Below, one piece after another: positions 20,913-32,529 of a stretch of 64,000 nt of DNA. Position 1 is the stretch's first letter. Every line of letters starts with the position of its first letter. Made by a program: the position numbers and the translations under genes. This DNA comes from Symsagittifera roscoffensis (lineage: Eukaryota; Xenacoelomorpha; Acoela; Convolutidae): assembly GCF_963678635.1 (NCBI RefSeq), contig NW_026971149.1, forward strand, positions 1,264,242 to 1,328,241, written 5' to 3'. The notes beneath the pieces were generated by a model, which saw only the letters and a program-made list of their open reading frames with translations, had not been told where the DNA came from and did not search any database.

Positions 20913-23900
20913 TGTTTTTCTCTATTTTTCAGGTATGAATTTTCTAGAAATTTTACCTCGTTTAGGTATTATTGACTTGTCTAGACTCATTTCCTATTTG
21001 TACTTTCTCAAGCCTATACACTCAATTCGATTTCTGGTGACTTTCTAGTCTGACTATTAATAAAAATAACACAACACAATAAGTGTCACAAGTTTCTATT
21101 AATTTGTGACCACGAATCCCTGCATGTGTATGTTATCAGAATACAGCTTGTATATAATATATTCACACTAATCGATTATCGGTCGTAACATTTGAGAACT
21201 AGCACAATATGATGATATCAGTCAATTTAAAAGATAGTGTACTCACTACCCAATCAAAAGTAACAGACTAAGAATATTTCTATGAAAAACGTATGTGTGT
21301 TGTATTTTAGTTGGTCGCAGTACAATAGTGGAAGTTGACTTTTTAAAGAAAAAACTTTCCCCGCTTGGTGCTGCACCAAACAGACAAAACTTCGAAGGCA
21401 GTAATTTTCTCAAGCGGGCGGCTATTGCACCCACCGTGTTACCTATCTGCCTTTAGACTGCCCGAGCTAGACCTACTAAAATCCTCAGGGCAGTCACTTT
21501 TAGTAAAAACGTATTGGTTTTCAATTTACACCAATGAGTTACCCTTTTTTTCAATTTAGATTTTAGTGTTGCGAATATCCGAGGTCGTACCTGATTTGTT
21601 TTGGTCTGGTCCTATTCGAAAGGCAAGTTATCAGTGCAGTCACTGGTTCCTAGCCTGGGTCTTAATAACGTAATTCCTCTCACTATTGTGTTTCTTCTGT
21701 TTTACCTAAGTCCTTAAAATAAAATTTTATATCTCCGGGTTGACAAAAAACAGTACCCTTCCCGATTGGCAAAAATAGGACCCTTCTGGATTGGTAAAAT
21801 TAAGACCCCTCCGGATTAGGACCCCTCTGAGTCAGAAAATATGAGACCCCTCCGGATTGGGACCCCTCCGGTTTTGTGGAAAGGGGACCCCTCCGGATTG
21901 GAAGCCCTCCGAATTTGAAAAACTTTGACCCCTCCGGTTTGGGAGCCCTCTGGTTCTGTTAAAGTAGCTTTTCGGAGATTTCTTGGTTTCAGCCTATGCC
22001 CCTCCGGAACGTTCTGCGATGCTATTATGCTGTTCGAATTAACTGGGAACGGTATATGATCCTTTCCTAGACCCCTCCGGATTGAAGTTAAGCCTCTTAT
22101 TTGACAATTCACACTAACGGTGAAGGGTCTTGTCACTTGCCTAATTTCGGCTCTATTAAGGTCTTCTTTTGCCTTTAGCCCTCCTTTTTTTTGTCTTGAA
22201 CTGTCTTAAGTTGCTCAATTCAATCGCTATCACCTTTTTTTAGGGGTTTAAGGGCTTTCCAAAAATTTTTTATAAAACGTGAAGGGTGTACCCTTCCAAA
22301 TTGAGGAAATTGCTAAAAACTATCACAAAAATTTTCACGCTTGCTTTTTCGAGTGATTATACTTCCTACTAGTAAGTTTAGCTAATTTCTGATCTAATGG
22401 TACCAAGATCAACTGGATCTGTCCAGTCGTCAAAAAGTTATTAGCCAAAACGTCTTTCTTCCAAACTCAAAAATTTTCACTTTTATAGGTTCAGCCCAAC
22501 TTTTTTCGCAATTCTGTTCCTTTCGACCTAAAAATTATTGATCCGAGCTCCAAAGGCCTATTATCTTCTAGTTCAATGCAAAAGACCCGATCTAAAACGC
22601 TTTACTTGAAAAAAGTTGCGAAAAACTATGCTACCTGTACCCCTCCGGATTGATGAATCCACCAAATCAAACTCGTTAAGTTCGATTCCTCTGCAGTACG
22701 GAAGGTTTTCGGGTAGCGGGTTTTAAAACTTGTAGATTCACTAGTGGACGTTGTCCGAACAACTATTTTTGTTGTTGTAACTCAAAAATTTCAAAAAATT
22801 TTCTGATTTTATAGTGTTTCGTATATCAAAAATTGGGAAAATTTGGTTTTTGGTACCAAAATAGTTCCAACCACTTCCGAACTAAAGTTAACCGGTTCTA
22901 CCTATTATAGTACTTGCAATTACGATGTAACGCACTAATTTAGCGCTTTTTTCTGTTCCAAAAAATATCGATATCTCAAAAATCGCGATTCGTGGGGGGA
23001 TCAAAAAATTGCTATTTTCGCCCTAAAAACCGGTCTGTTTTCTCTGTTTTTCACTGAAAAACGATATGGGAATAACAATATAAGCTATATAAGTAATAAT
23101 AGTAGTAATACTATACCCCTCCGGGTTTGTTTAATATCCGAATTAAGGTGCTTAACTCGGATATTCGCAGTTCGGTGAAGGGTCACTACAGTGCAGCACT
23201 GTCGAGCCCCCCACAGATTACTTTCTTACTTCTTGTACCAAAAGGGATACAAAACTTGTTAACTATACCCAACAGTCGATTGTTGCTGTTGTTGAGCCCC
23301 TTCTGTTGCTCCTTGTACTGCTTGCCGGATCAGTCTTCTCCCAAGACCCTTCCGAAATGAGCGCAAATCAGCTGACCCTTCCGGAATGAGCGCAATTTAT
23401 CATTAACGTGCTTAAATGCTCAAATAACCCTACAGTACAAGCCTCACAAACGGGCCACAAAATCGATCGTAACGATCCTGACTGATATAAATGCCTGTAA
23501 CAACAATATATCTATCAACAACAAACGGGGAAGTTGGATCACATCTTGTCTGGGGGGGATGATTTCTACTGATTTTTTACTTTTTTACTGTTTTTGGTTT
23601 TTTCGGTTATTTTTTTATATTTTTTTGTTTTTCTTGGGAATTATACTACTTTTTGTTTGGTTTTATAAATATCTTTAAATGTTTTTGGTCACGGACCACT
23701 CAGGAGATGACGGGTTCGCGATTCCCCCCACCCTTCCTGGTTCGTGAATTTTCGGTCTTAACTAGGTTAAAAAGCTATTCACGGTAACCCGGAAGGCCTC
23801 CGCATTCCGAACTGACCTTCCGTACCGGCGGCTCAGGCCTATTAAGGGCGTTAATGTGAGCATCCGCTCGGCGCGGAGTGCTCGTTAACGGTTCTGCCGG

Positions 23901-23949
23901 TCATGATGTTAAAAAAGAATAACACCCAGGAGCGCCATAAAAACATCTA
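20913..23949 (-). promoter_or_regulatory. 3-kb leader of element 1 with repeated hairpin modules
   Basis: No credible ORF. The sense strand repeats AATCCGGAGGGGTC-like motifs about ten times between 21740 and 22140. Larger modules recur at about 22639-22710, 23115-23184 and 23728-23796: a CCYTCCGG-type start, an inner inverted repeat (for example AATATCCGA/TCGGATATT at 23132-23140 and 23156-23164), then a GGAAGG or GAAGGG end. The LTR carries the same architecture. A leader this long with repeated structure suggests RNA-level functions such as packaging, export or translation control, which is inference. Confidence 0.6.
23923..23937 (-). other. Candidate primer-binding site
   Basis: On the sense strand TGGCGCTCCTGGGTG lies 12 bases inside the 5' LTR. 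The TGG start fits pairing with the CCA end of a tRNA. The gap is larger than usual and I could not match the tRNA with certainty. Confidence 0.25.
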
Positions 23950-24496
23950 TGTAACATTCGCCCGGAAGATACATATCGACGGAAAATAAAACTAAGTCCT
24001 AAGACGACTGGCCAGCGTCTAAACAGAGTTTAACATGCTTCTAACCGTCTCTACCAAGCCAGTACTTTCGGTGGTCTCTCTAACATCGGGTCGACAAAAA
24101 CGTTACTGTTCTCCGGCTTCGACCAGAACGCTCAAATTAACTTAACTACATTCAAAATTAGTGAGCTCATGGCTGGGTCTCGGTATTCCCAGACCACGAG
24201 GTCACTCCTAAAAACAGGGCTACTACTACTTATTAAATTTTTATTGTTTTTGTTCAGTAGATAAAATCATCATCTCCCCCAAATCCTAGCTTATCATTCT
24301 TACCAAAATGAATTCAGATGTTAATTAAATTCAACTCAGGACATGACAGGGAAGCTAAAAGTTAACACAAGATTATAAAAGTTTCAGTCCCGAAACCCAT
24401 CCGGATTCTTGACTCCACTGAATCATGCACGTTAAACTTGATTCCTCCGTAACCCGGAAGGCTGGTTTCCACCCCTCACTGTTGTTAGCAACTGCC

Positions 24497-24631
24497 TTGC
24501 AACTATTGTAGCGACACAATAGTTGCAACTCGGAACGTTCTCTGTTAACTCCGCGGTTTGTTGTCGTTTCTTAACAATAGTTGCAACTCGGAAGGTTCTC
24601 TGTTAACTCCGCGATTTGTTGTCGTTTCTTA
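24497..24631. repeat. LTR inverted repeat with 58-bp tandem duplication
   Basis: The 13-bp perfect inverted repeat (24497-24509 and 24516-24528, loop of six) is followed by a second copy of its right arm inside a 58-bp tandem duplication. The other two LTRs lack the duplication. Confidence 0.8.
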
Positions 24632-24730
24632 ATCACAATTTCCGTTGTTATCGCAATCGCAACTAATGATTTTCTGTTTCTCTTCGACTTCTTTTGTCAA
24701 AATGGCCGTTTCTGACGTTTCTCAGAAATA

Positions 24731-24738
24731 TGACGTCA
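24731..24738. promoter_or_regulatory. CRE/ATF-type palindrome in the 5' LTR
   Basis: TGACGTCA, identical in all three LTRs of the window (7927-7934, 53146-53153) although the surrounding LTR sequence has diverged. It lies near the upstream end of the LTR in transcription sense, where enhancer sites of U3 are expected. Confidence 0.5.
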
Positions 24739-24908
24739 TTATTCGAATTTTTAAAATTTCCAAATACCAGAATGTCTTGGCCTTCACCGTTTGGCCAATC
24801 GTTCCAATAACGCTCATATTCCCTCAAAATCGCCAATTCGGAAGGCTTACTGCTAAAATTTCGAATAGGCTGAATCTGCAATTTGATACATTCTGGTCGA
24901 ATGTCACA

Positions 24909-26664
24909 AAGTTGAACAGACGAGGTATAACTGTTCCATTTGTAGCTTGAAACTAGATATCAGCATTCTCTGAGGATGTTGTAACTTTTCGTTCTCGATT
25001 GCATAGTTCTTCATGTAATCTCCAATAACATTTCTTACAAGCTCAGTATTTTTGAAAAAAAAAGAGGAGAACTCTCAAATTTTGAGTTTAGTTCATTTGG
25101 AACAATTAAATTGTACTGAAGATAGCCAAAAAGATTTCCATCTTTTTTTTTGTTAGAAAGGAGTCTGTAGAAAGAGGCAAGTGGGTTATGATTTGATTTT
25201 TGATCTTGTCATTGGTTTTGAAAGTTTCCCACCGCTCACACTCCCACATTTCTTCAATTTTGTATCCTTTCTCTCTAATGTATTCTCGTCGCATATCATC
25301 CACCTCAATCTTCTTATTACCTCGTTCACTATCCTTTTCTGTTAAGGAGGGACAAGCTTCATGACCAGAACGGAAGTGGTAGTAGCATCCCATTTTTTCG
25401 AACACTGTTCTACAGTGATCACAATAAACGTCCACAATAAAACCGTCGATTTTTTTCTGTTTTCCAGATGTGAAAAAACTCTCAATTTTACAATCTGGTC
25501 TTGTTTCCTGTTAGTAAGACTTGACCAACTTCTCAGGTTGCGACATTGATTTTGTCTAGCTTAAACCTTCTGCATATCGGTGTCAAACTCCTATCTCGTG
25601 TACAGTCCTGTTGGCATATCTTGACACGTTGAGAAAGGGTAAAGCTGGCTTGCACCAATTCCAACGATTGATTTACAAAAAATTGTTGAATTTCTGATGT
25701 TTATTTCATCAACTAAAGATTTTTGAGTGAAAACAATGGAAGGTCCGCCAAACATGTCCTCACTATTTTTTTCACCCAAGTCTTTCGCAAAATGGATAAA
25801 ACTTATAATTTGTAGGTTTGAGTGGACATATGTTTGCTAGATTTGGAAGAGTTTATCCAAGTTTCAATATATCTATCACCTTGTTACGATAAAACTGAAC
25901 CAGTTTTTGCATTGCTTCCAGGGTTGGAACTACATCCTTGATGTTGTACCACTTCAAAAAGTCTTTGAACACTGTCATTCCGTTTTTATTCCAAGTCTCT
26001 TGTAAGTGATTGTAATTATCCAAACCAGATGGAGGCACAGTGTTGATTTGAAGCTTTTTCAGTGCTTGTTGTTCGTCAAGCCCGCTCTTTCTCAGCTTCT
26101 CATAATCGACGAAGCCTTTGTCTAGAGGATTAATGGTTATAAGTTTTTTGAAAAAGCTTCATACGGTTGCAATTCGGGAAAATCACGTTTTTCTGGGTTA
26201 TCAAACCACTCATAGTGAAAAAAGTTTTGGTTTCGCTAGCTTTTTACGCTTTGGGAAAGGAGTTGAGAGTAGATGCCCCACCCTGAAACCTCACTATTTC
26301 GCGAAATTGTACGTCTCTTAACTTGAAGGAAAAAATACCGTTTAGTTTTTTGATGACTGATGTTTCCCCTAATTAAATAAGGGATGAAAATCAATTCATA
26401 TCTACCGCTCTTAAACACAAAAAGAGTTAAAGTATTTACACATCTCTCCAGATGTTATTTCAAACCATTGAGTTGATTTTTCTGATGTTGCAAGAACTGT
26501 TTTGACAAATCTACTTCTTCCGAATCTTCAATGCATTTGTCTTCGTACCCAAATTTGTTATTCGAATAGCTTTTAACACGTTCGATCAGCTAATCAAAAA
26601 TCTTCTCCAGCTTACTTTTTTCAGCCAACAGTTCGAGGATGCTTACAAAATCAATTATCAAGTT
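24909..26664 (-). pseudogene. Family-B DNA polymerase, upstream half of copy A
   Basis: Continues 6214-7179 on the other side of element 1. In protein order it holds SKYVQFRE-like pieces near 26310, the segment GLDNYNHLQETWNKNGM (about 25970-26040), GGPSIVFTQK (about 25720-25750), motif A (reading GASQLYPF; the catalytic Asp is replaced by Gly near 25653), and the DVYCDHCRTVFE cysteine segment (25400-25435). Multiple frameshifts. It ends at about 26664, where the unit fuses to the start of the next tandem unit. Confidence 0.7.
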
Positions 26665-26679
26665 CTCCCAGGGCAGTAA

Positions 26680-27480
26680 AATTTCTTCCACGCTGTTCAT
26701 CATGTCCTTGAAAAAATGGGAAAGTTAACTAAAATTTGAGCAACATTTCAAATTTGTTGAGCATAATCAAAAAGGTTTATTCGAAACAAAATCAAACTCG
26801 TATAATTCTTACGATCACAAAAGGTATTTTTTCACCTGTAGTACCTCTTAGTTCAATTTTTATGATATGGAATGATTTTTTCAATAACCTTTCAATTTGT
26901 AGATTCGTAAAAGATTGATTCAAGTAATGTCCTGTAGATACTATGTCCCCATTTTTTGCTTTGGAATTGAAAGGAATACAACAAGGGAAAGGATTTTTGT
27001 TTAAACAACTGTTTTTTTATTCGTTCCCTAAAATCAGTATATATCATCAGCGAAGGCTTTCTTAAAAAAATCGTAAGAATACTGAAGATAAGGTGATCAT
27101 TTTCCACTCACTATAAGCCCCATCTGATTTTGCTCTGGATCACAACCAAAAACCTAACTCAAATCAGCATTTTGAATGATAAACACTTTGATTGATCCTT
27201 AGTTAAATGAATGGCTATTTTTTTGTACAACCTTATCTACTGATATATGATTCTTTTTCTTTCATACGTTTGAGCACCTATAAGTTTTTGGACTTTGTCA
27301 TTAATGGCTACAATTTTTTCAACAATAATTGGACGCAATGCAAGTTCCATATGCATCAGTTCAATCTTTCTTTTTTTCCCCGAACTTTCTCTCCCATTCC
27401 TGGTAGGAAACTTCCTTTAAGTAACGTTTAGGGACGATGAAAGGTTTGATATTTATGAAAGGAAACCTCCCATTCCCTTT
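26680..27480 (-). pseudogene. Unidentified small gene downstream of DNA polymerase copy B (decayed)
   Basis: Same order of conserved segments as 4879-5492: VPKRYLKEV..YQEWERKFGE near 27370-27440, then MITLSSVFLRFF near 27060-27100, and a closing part down to about 26850. Frames shift several times. Its repetition behind two polymerase copies supports it as a genuine component of the ancestral element. No family recognised. Confidence 0.4.
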
Positions 27481-27973
27481 TAAGATCTTTATTCAGGTAT
27501 GTAGTAGATGTTGAGTCTAAAGTGGGGGAGGGGAGGGTGCGTGGCTGACCCCATGTATTAGGATACGTTATAGATTTCGGGTCAGCCTCGCTATGCATTA
27601 AGTTTGGGTATAGAGTCTACGGTAAAAACTTTGAATGTTTTGCGAAATAATTGGAAAAACTTTTAACAAAACTTCAAAACACAATAAAGCTTGTTATAAT
27701 TTGACTTATTTACTCTTTTTTTTTAGATATTCTTACTTTTTATGTACTTGAAACATTGCTGAAACCTACTGAAACTTCAAAAAAAAAATCATTTTTTTTA
27801 GAGAAAAACAATTAAATTATTAAATTTCAAAGATAGTATATAAATCACTGCATCGTATTTAAAATTCACCGCAATTTTTTAATAAAACACCAATAAAATA
27901 CTGCAAGGTACAAAATTTTATTAAATTGCAACACTTGTTATAGAACTATTCCATTGCATCAGTTCTTATAAGT

Positions 27974-30660
27974 TCATTGGTTTTTTGCATGATTTTCATC
28001 ATCTTGAACTTGTAATTTCGGATAAAAATAACTAAGTCCTTTCTTTGTTTGCTCATATGTGGCTACCATATTGTTTATAGTACTGAATCCTCTATTTGTA
28101 GATGTTAGATTGATTGCTTCATCGAGCACTCTCCTGTATTTTGACATGGGTTCATCTCCAGAATCTTCTAGAACTCGTTTTTTTTAAATCCTTTGCTGCT
28201 AAATTTGATTTGGTCTGTTTTGTTTTCATAGCAGCAATAAGTTTTGCTACATAAACATAGCGTTTCTGTGCACTCAAATACCTCTTTGTAAAGTCCCGGC
28301 TCCCGCTTGTCATGCTGTTTATGAATATCTCAACAGTTCGAGGGAAGAAGTTAGATTTTGCATCTGCCTTGAAAGTGTCTCTGCAGTCATTTTCCATCAT
28401 TTTTTCTCGAATTACTCATACAAGTTTTCCTCAGCAAGTGCCAAGTAAAGTGAGTCTGTATCCATCTCCAACTCTTCAAATTTGTTTACATCACAGAACT
28501 TGTCAAAGATGTTTTACTAGAGTTCCAACATTCACAACTTGCATACTGATGTATGAAAAAACCAACCTTGAAGGATTCTCGGTGCTGAATGGTTGATTTC
28601 AACAACTCCCCTCATACACGTCTTTTTTAACTGTCTTTAATGTTTTGAACAACGGCTTTTTTATTGCTTTATGAGTTTTTCCAAGGCTTAGATATTTTTT
28701 GATTGTATGCCCGGAACTATCCATGATCTGATATCCATACGAGGAATTGCCTAAAACTGTTTTCATAGTTTCTGCTAAAACTCATTAGAAAGAATTTTCA
28801 TCTCCTTCTCCTTTTGCATCAACCACTGACTGAACTAAATTATTGAAACATTTCTGAGGAGAATATTGAACAAAACGGTAAATTTTGGTGCGCTGCAAGC
28901 CAAATTCTAAGCAAAAGTTGAACAGAGGAGTTATAACTGTTCCACTTGTAGCTTGAAACTAGTTATCAGCCTTCTCTTAGGATGCTGTAACATTTCGTTC
29001 TCGATTGCATAGTTCTTCAAGTAATCTTCAATAAAATTTTTCCACGCTTAGATAGATAGCCAAAAACATACCAAAAATAGCCAGAAATAGATCCATCTTT
29101 TTTTGTTAGAAACGAGTCTGTAGAAAGATGTTTTTTGCAGGGAAAGTGATTTCTGATGTGGTTTTTGATCTTGTCATTGGTTTTGAAACTTTCCAACCAC
29201 TCACACCCACATTTCTTAAACTTGGTATTCTTTCTCTTTAATGTATTCTCGTTGCTTATCATCCACCTCAACTTCTTAATACCTCGTTCACTATAGTGTT
29301 CTATTAAGGAGGGACGAGCTTCATGACAAGAACGGAAGTGGTAGTAGCATCCCATTTTTTCGAACACTGTTCTACAGTGATCACAATAAACGTCCACATT
29401 AAAACAGTCGATTTTTTTCTGTTTTCCGGATGTGAAAAAGCTCTCAATTTTATACTCTGGTCTTGTTTCCTGTTAGTAAGACTTGACCAACTTCTCAAGT
29501 TGCGAGTTTTGATTTTGTCTAGCCTTAAACTTCTGCATATCGGTGCCAAACTCCTATCTCGTGTACAGTCCTGTTGGCATATCTTGACACGTTGAGAAAG
29601 GGTGAAGCCTGCTTGCATCAATCCCAACGATTGATTTACAATCAGTTGTTGAGTTTCTGATGTATGTTTCATCAAGTACAGCTTTTTGAGAAAAAACAAT
29701 GGAAGGTCCGCCAGTCATGTCCTCTCTCTAAATTTTTCACACAAGTCTTTCGCAAAATGGATAAAACTTGTAGTTTGTAGGTTTGTGTGGACATATGTTT
29801 GCTAGATTTGGAAAAGCACATCCAAATTTCAATAATTCCATCAATTTTTTATGATAAAACTGAACCATTTTTTGCATTGCTTCCAGGGTTGGAATATATC
29901 CTTGTTGTTTTACCACTTCAAAGTCTTTGAAAACTGTCATTCCGTTTCTATTCCGGGTCTCTTGTAAGTAATTGTAATTATTCAAACCAGATGGATGCAC
30001 AGTGTTGATTTGAAGATTTGTCAGTGCTTGTTGTTCGTCAAGCCCACTCGTTCTCAGCTTCTGATAATCGACGAAGTCTTTGTCTAGAGGATTAATGCTT
30101 ATAATTTTTTTGATAAAGCTTCATACAGTGTCAATTCGGGAAAATCAAGTTTGTCTAGGTTATCAAATCACTCATAGTGGAAAAATCTTTTGGTTTCGCT
30201 AGCTTTATAGGCTTTTGGAATGGAATCGAGAGTAGATGCTCCACTCAGAAACCTCAATATTTCGCGAAATTGTACATCTCCACACTTAGAGGAAATTATA
30301 CCGTATGCTTTTTGAATGACTGATGTTTCCCTAATCAAATAAGGGATTAAATTCAAATCATATCTAACGCTGTTAAAACCAAAAACAGTTAAAGTTTATA
30401 CATATCTCTCCAGATGTTGTTTCAAACTAATGTGAAATATGTTTTTTTAAACCAATCTTGAAATTTTGTTCTCCTCTCCAGCCAACTTTTTTCAGCCAAC
30501 AGTTCGAGGATGCTTACAAAATTAATTATAAAGTTCTGTGGATCCTTGTTGTACAAAAAGATGGGTTCCTCGACCAGATTCGATGACAAATAGACTGAAA
30601 ATGGAACATATTTTCCAATCCAGTTTGTAGTTTGTGTTTCTTTTGATTCATCTGTCGTCG
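27974..30660 (-). pseudogene. Family-B DNA polymerase copy B
   Basis: The most complete C-terminal copy. It holds motif A with its Asp (about 29611-29625), the Cys segment DVYCDHCRTVFE (29360-29397), LGNSSYGYQIMD as motif B (28731-28751), D-T-D-S motif C (28451-28462), MTSGSRDFTKRYLSAQKRYVYVAK-type block in two pieces near 28230-28320, and the tail stop at 27974-27976. Frameshifts and stops are frequent, so it is not functional. The uninterrupted stretch near 28895-28930 is the paralogous empty site for element 1. The upstream end fuses to copy C at a TTATCATCCACCTC sequence near 30661. Confidence 0.75.
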
Positions 30661-32529
30661 TTTATCATCCACCTCTCTCTTCTTATTACCTCGTTCACTA
30701 TCCTGTTCTGTTAAGGAGGGACGAGCTTCATGAAAAGAACGGAAGTGGTAGTAGCATACCATTGTTTCGAACACTGTTCTACAGTGATCACAATAAACGT
30801 CCACATTAAAACAGTCGATTTTTTTCTGTTTTCCGGATGTGAAATAGCTCTCAATTTTTCATTCTGGTCTTGTTTCCTGTTAGTAAGACTTGACCAACTT
30901 CTCAAGTTGCGAGTTTGATTTTGTCTAGCTTTAAACTTCTGCATATCGGTGTCAAACTCCTATCTCGTGTACAGTCTTGTTGGCATATCTTGACACGTTG
31001 AGAAAGGGTGAAGCTGGCTTGCATCAATCCCAACTATTGATTTACAAACAGTAGTTGAGTTTCTGATCTATGTTTCATCAACTACGGCTTTTTGAGTAAA
31101 AACAATGGAAGGTCCGCCAGTCATGTCTTCTCTAATTTTTTCACACAAGATTTTCGCAAAATGGAAAAAAAACTTGTAATTTGTAGGTTTGTGTGGACAT
31201 ATGTTTGCTAGATTTGGAAAAGCACATCCAAGTTTCAATATATCTATCCCCTTGTTATGATAAAACTGAACCATTTTTTGCATTGCTTCCAGGTTTGGAA
31301 TTTATCCTTGTTGTTTTACCACTTCAAAAATCTTTGAAAACTGTCATTCCGTTTTTATTCCAAGTCTCTTGTAAGTAATTGTAATTATACCAACCAGATG
31401 GAGGCACAGTGTTGATTTCAAGCTTTTTCAGTGCTTGTTGTTCGTCAAGCCCACTCTTTCTCATCTTCTCATAATCGACGAAGTCTTTGGCTAGAGGAAA
31501 TAATGTTTATAAATTTTTTGAAAAACCTTCGTACAGTGGCAATTCGGGAAAATCAAGTTTGTCTGGGTTATCAAACCACTCATAGTGAAAAAATCTTTTG
31601 GTTTCGCTAGCTTTATAGGCTTTTGGAGAGGAGTCGAGAATAGATGCCCCACTCAGAAACCTCAATATTTCGCGAAATTGTACATCTCCAAACTTGAAGG
31701 AAAATATACCGTTTGCTTTTTGGATGACTGATGTTACCCTAATCATATAAGGGATTAAATTCAAATCATATCTGCCGCTGTTAAACTTAAAAATAGTTGA
31801 ATTATTTACATATCTCTCCAGATGTTGTTTCAAACTAATGTGAAATATGTTTTTTCAAACCAATCTTGAAATTTTGTTCTCCTCTCCAGCTATTTTTTTC
31901 GCCCAACAGTTCGAGGATGCTTACAAAATCAATTATCAAGTTCTGTGGATCCTTGTTGTACAAATTGATGGGTTCCTCAACCAGATTCCATGATAAAAAG
32001 ACTGAAAATGGAACCTATTTTTCAATCCAGTTTGTAGTTTGTGTTTCTTTTGATTCCTCTGTAGGAACACAAATCGACTCAAAATCGACTCAAAATTGCT
32101 AAGTTTTGAAAAGTTTGTTATCTTCAGAAACTGGAAGATTGAATCCTTCTAGCTTTTCAAACAAGGTTTCTCGAAGCTCATACACGTTCTTTGTGTAAAT
32201 ATGTCTCATTCGGTCCTTACCTCTCAGGAGTCACAGCTAGGGAATCGAAAGCACTTGAAGAAACTTTCCATATCATTTGTATGAATGATAAGATTGTCAA
32301 ATCTCAGTAGTTTTACTTTAATTTTTTAGCAAATTTTCCCGTACTTCGTCGAGCTATTTCTCTTACATTTTCTCCTTCTTGGATATCGAAATCGTATATA
32401 AAGATGTTTCTTTGCACAATTTCATCGAAAACGGGTAAGTCTTCTACAGAAAATCCACGAAAATGTTTATGATCAGAACTAGATTTTGATATAAATTCTG
32501 TAAAGTAACTGGAAGTGTCCGTTCATGTG
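30661..32529 (-). pseudogene. Family-B DNA polymerase fragment, copy C
   Basis: Runs from an N-proximal part (about 32500) down to the DVYCDHC segment, where it stops abruptly after the codons for EVDD (near 30661). It includes the block with IRETSVIQKANGIFSFKFG-like residues (about 31700), the GLDEQQALKKL region and motif A with Asp near 31021. It lacks motifs B and C, so it never could have encoded a whole enzyme in this form. Confidence 0.65.

Larger units (their letters stand above)
7180..24908 (-). mobile_element. LTR retrotransposon element 1: Ty3/Gypsy type with macro and SGNH domains, 17.7 kb
   Basis: Both ends are about 0.93-0.96-kb direct repeats beginning TGTAACATTCG and ending TGTCACA. 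Inside, on the minus strand, the order is leader, gag, protease, RT, RNase H, integrase, macro-like domain, spacer, then ORF2 with an SGNH hydrolase. The RT-RH-IN order and the RT motif MPFGLCNATATFQ identify the Ty3/Gypsy lineage. Polymerase copy B, uninterrupted near 28915, shows the empty site. The copy is dead: at least five frameshifts, several nonsense codons, a ~1.04-kb integrase deletion and a >5-kb ORF2 deletion. The target-site duplication cannot be resolved because the site is an A run. The LTRs differ roughly once per 20-25 bases where I compared them by eye, so the insertion is not recent. Confidence 0.9.
23950..24908 (-). repeat. 5' LTR of element 1
   Basis: About 959 bp, homologous to 7180-8104 over its whole length. 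It is longer because a 58-bp segment is tandemly duplicated (24516-24573 and 24574-24631), and it has lost about 20 bp near 24278. The CCTTCCGG arm of the hairpin module is mutated to CCATCCGG here. Confidence 0.9.

Noticed and set aside
21730-22100. Spaced short repeats resembling a CRISPR array
   Set aside because: Spacing and repeat length are irregular, the context is a eukaryotic retroelement leader, and no cas genes are present.
21816-22136. 106-codon minus-strand ORF in the leader
   Set aside because: Its sequence is produced by the repeated CCGGAGGGG motif and shows no protein-like pattern; the leader is otherwise noncoding.
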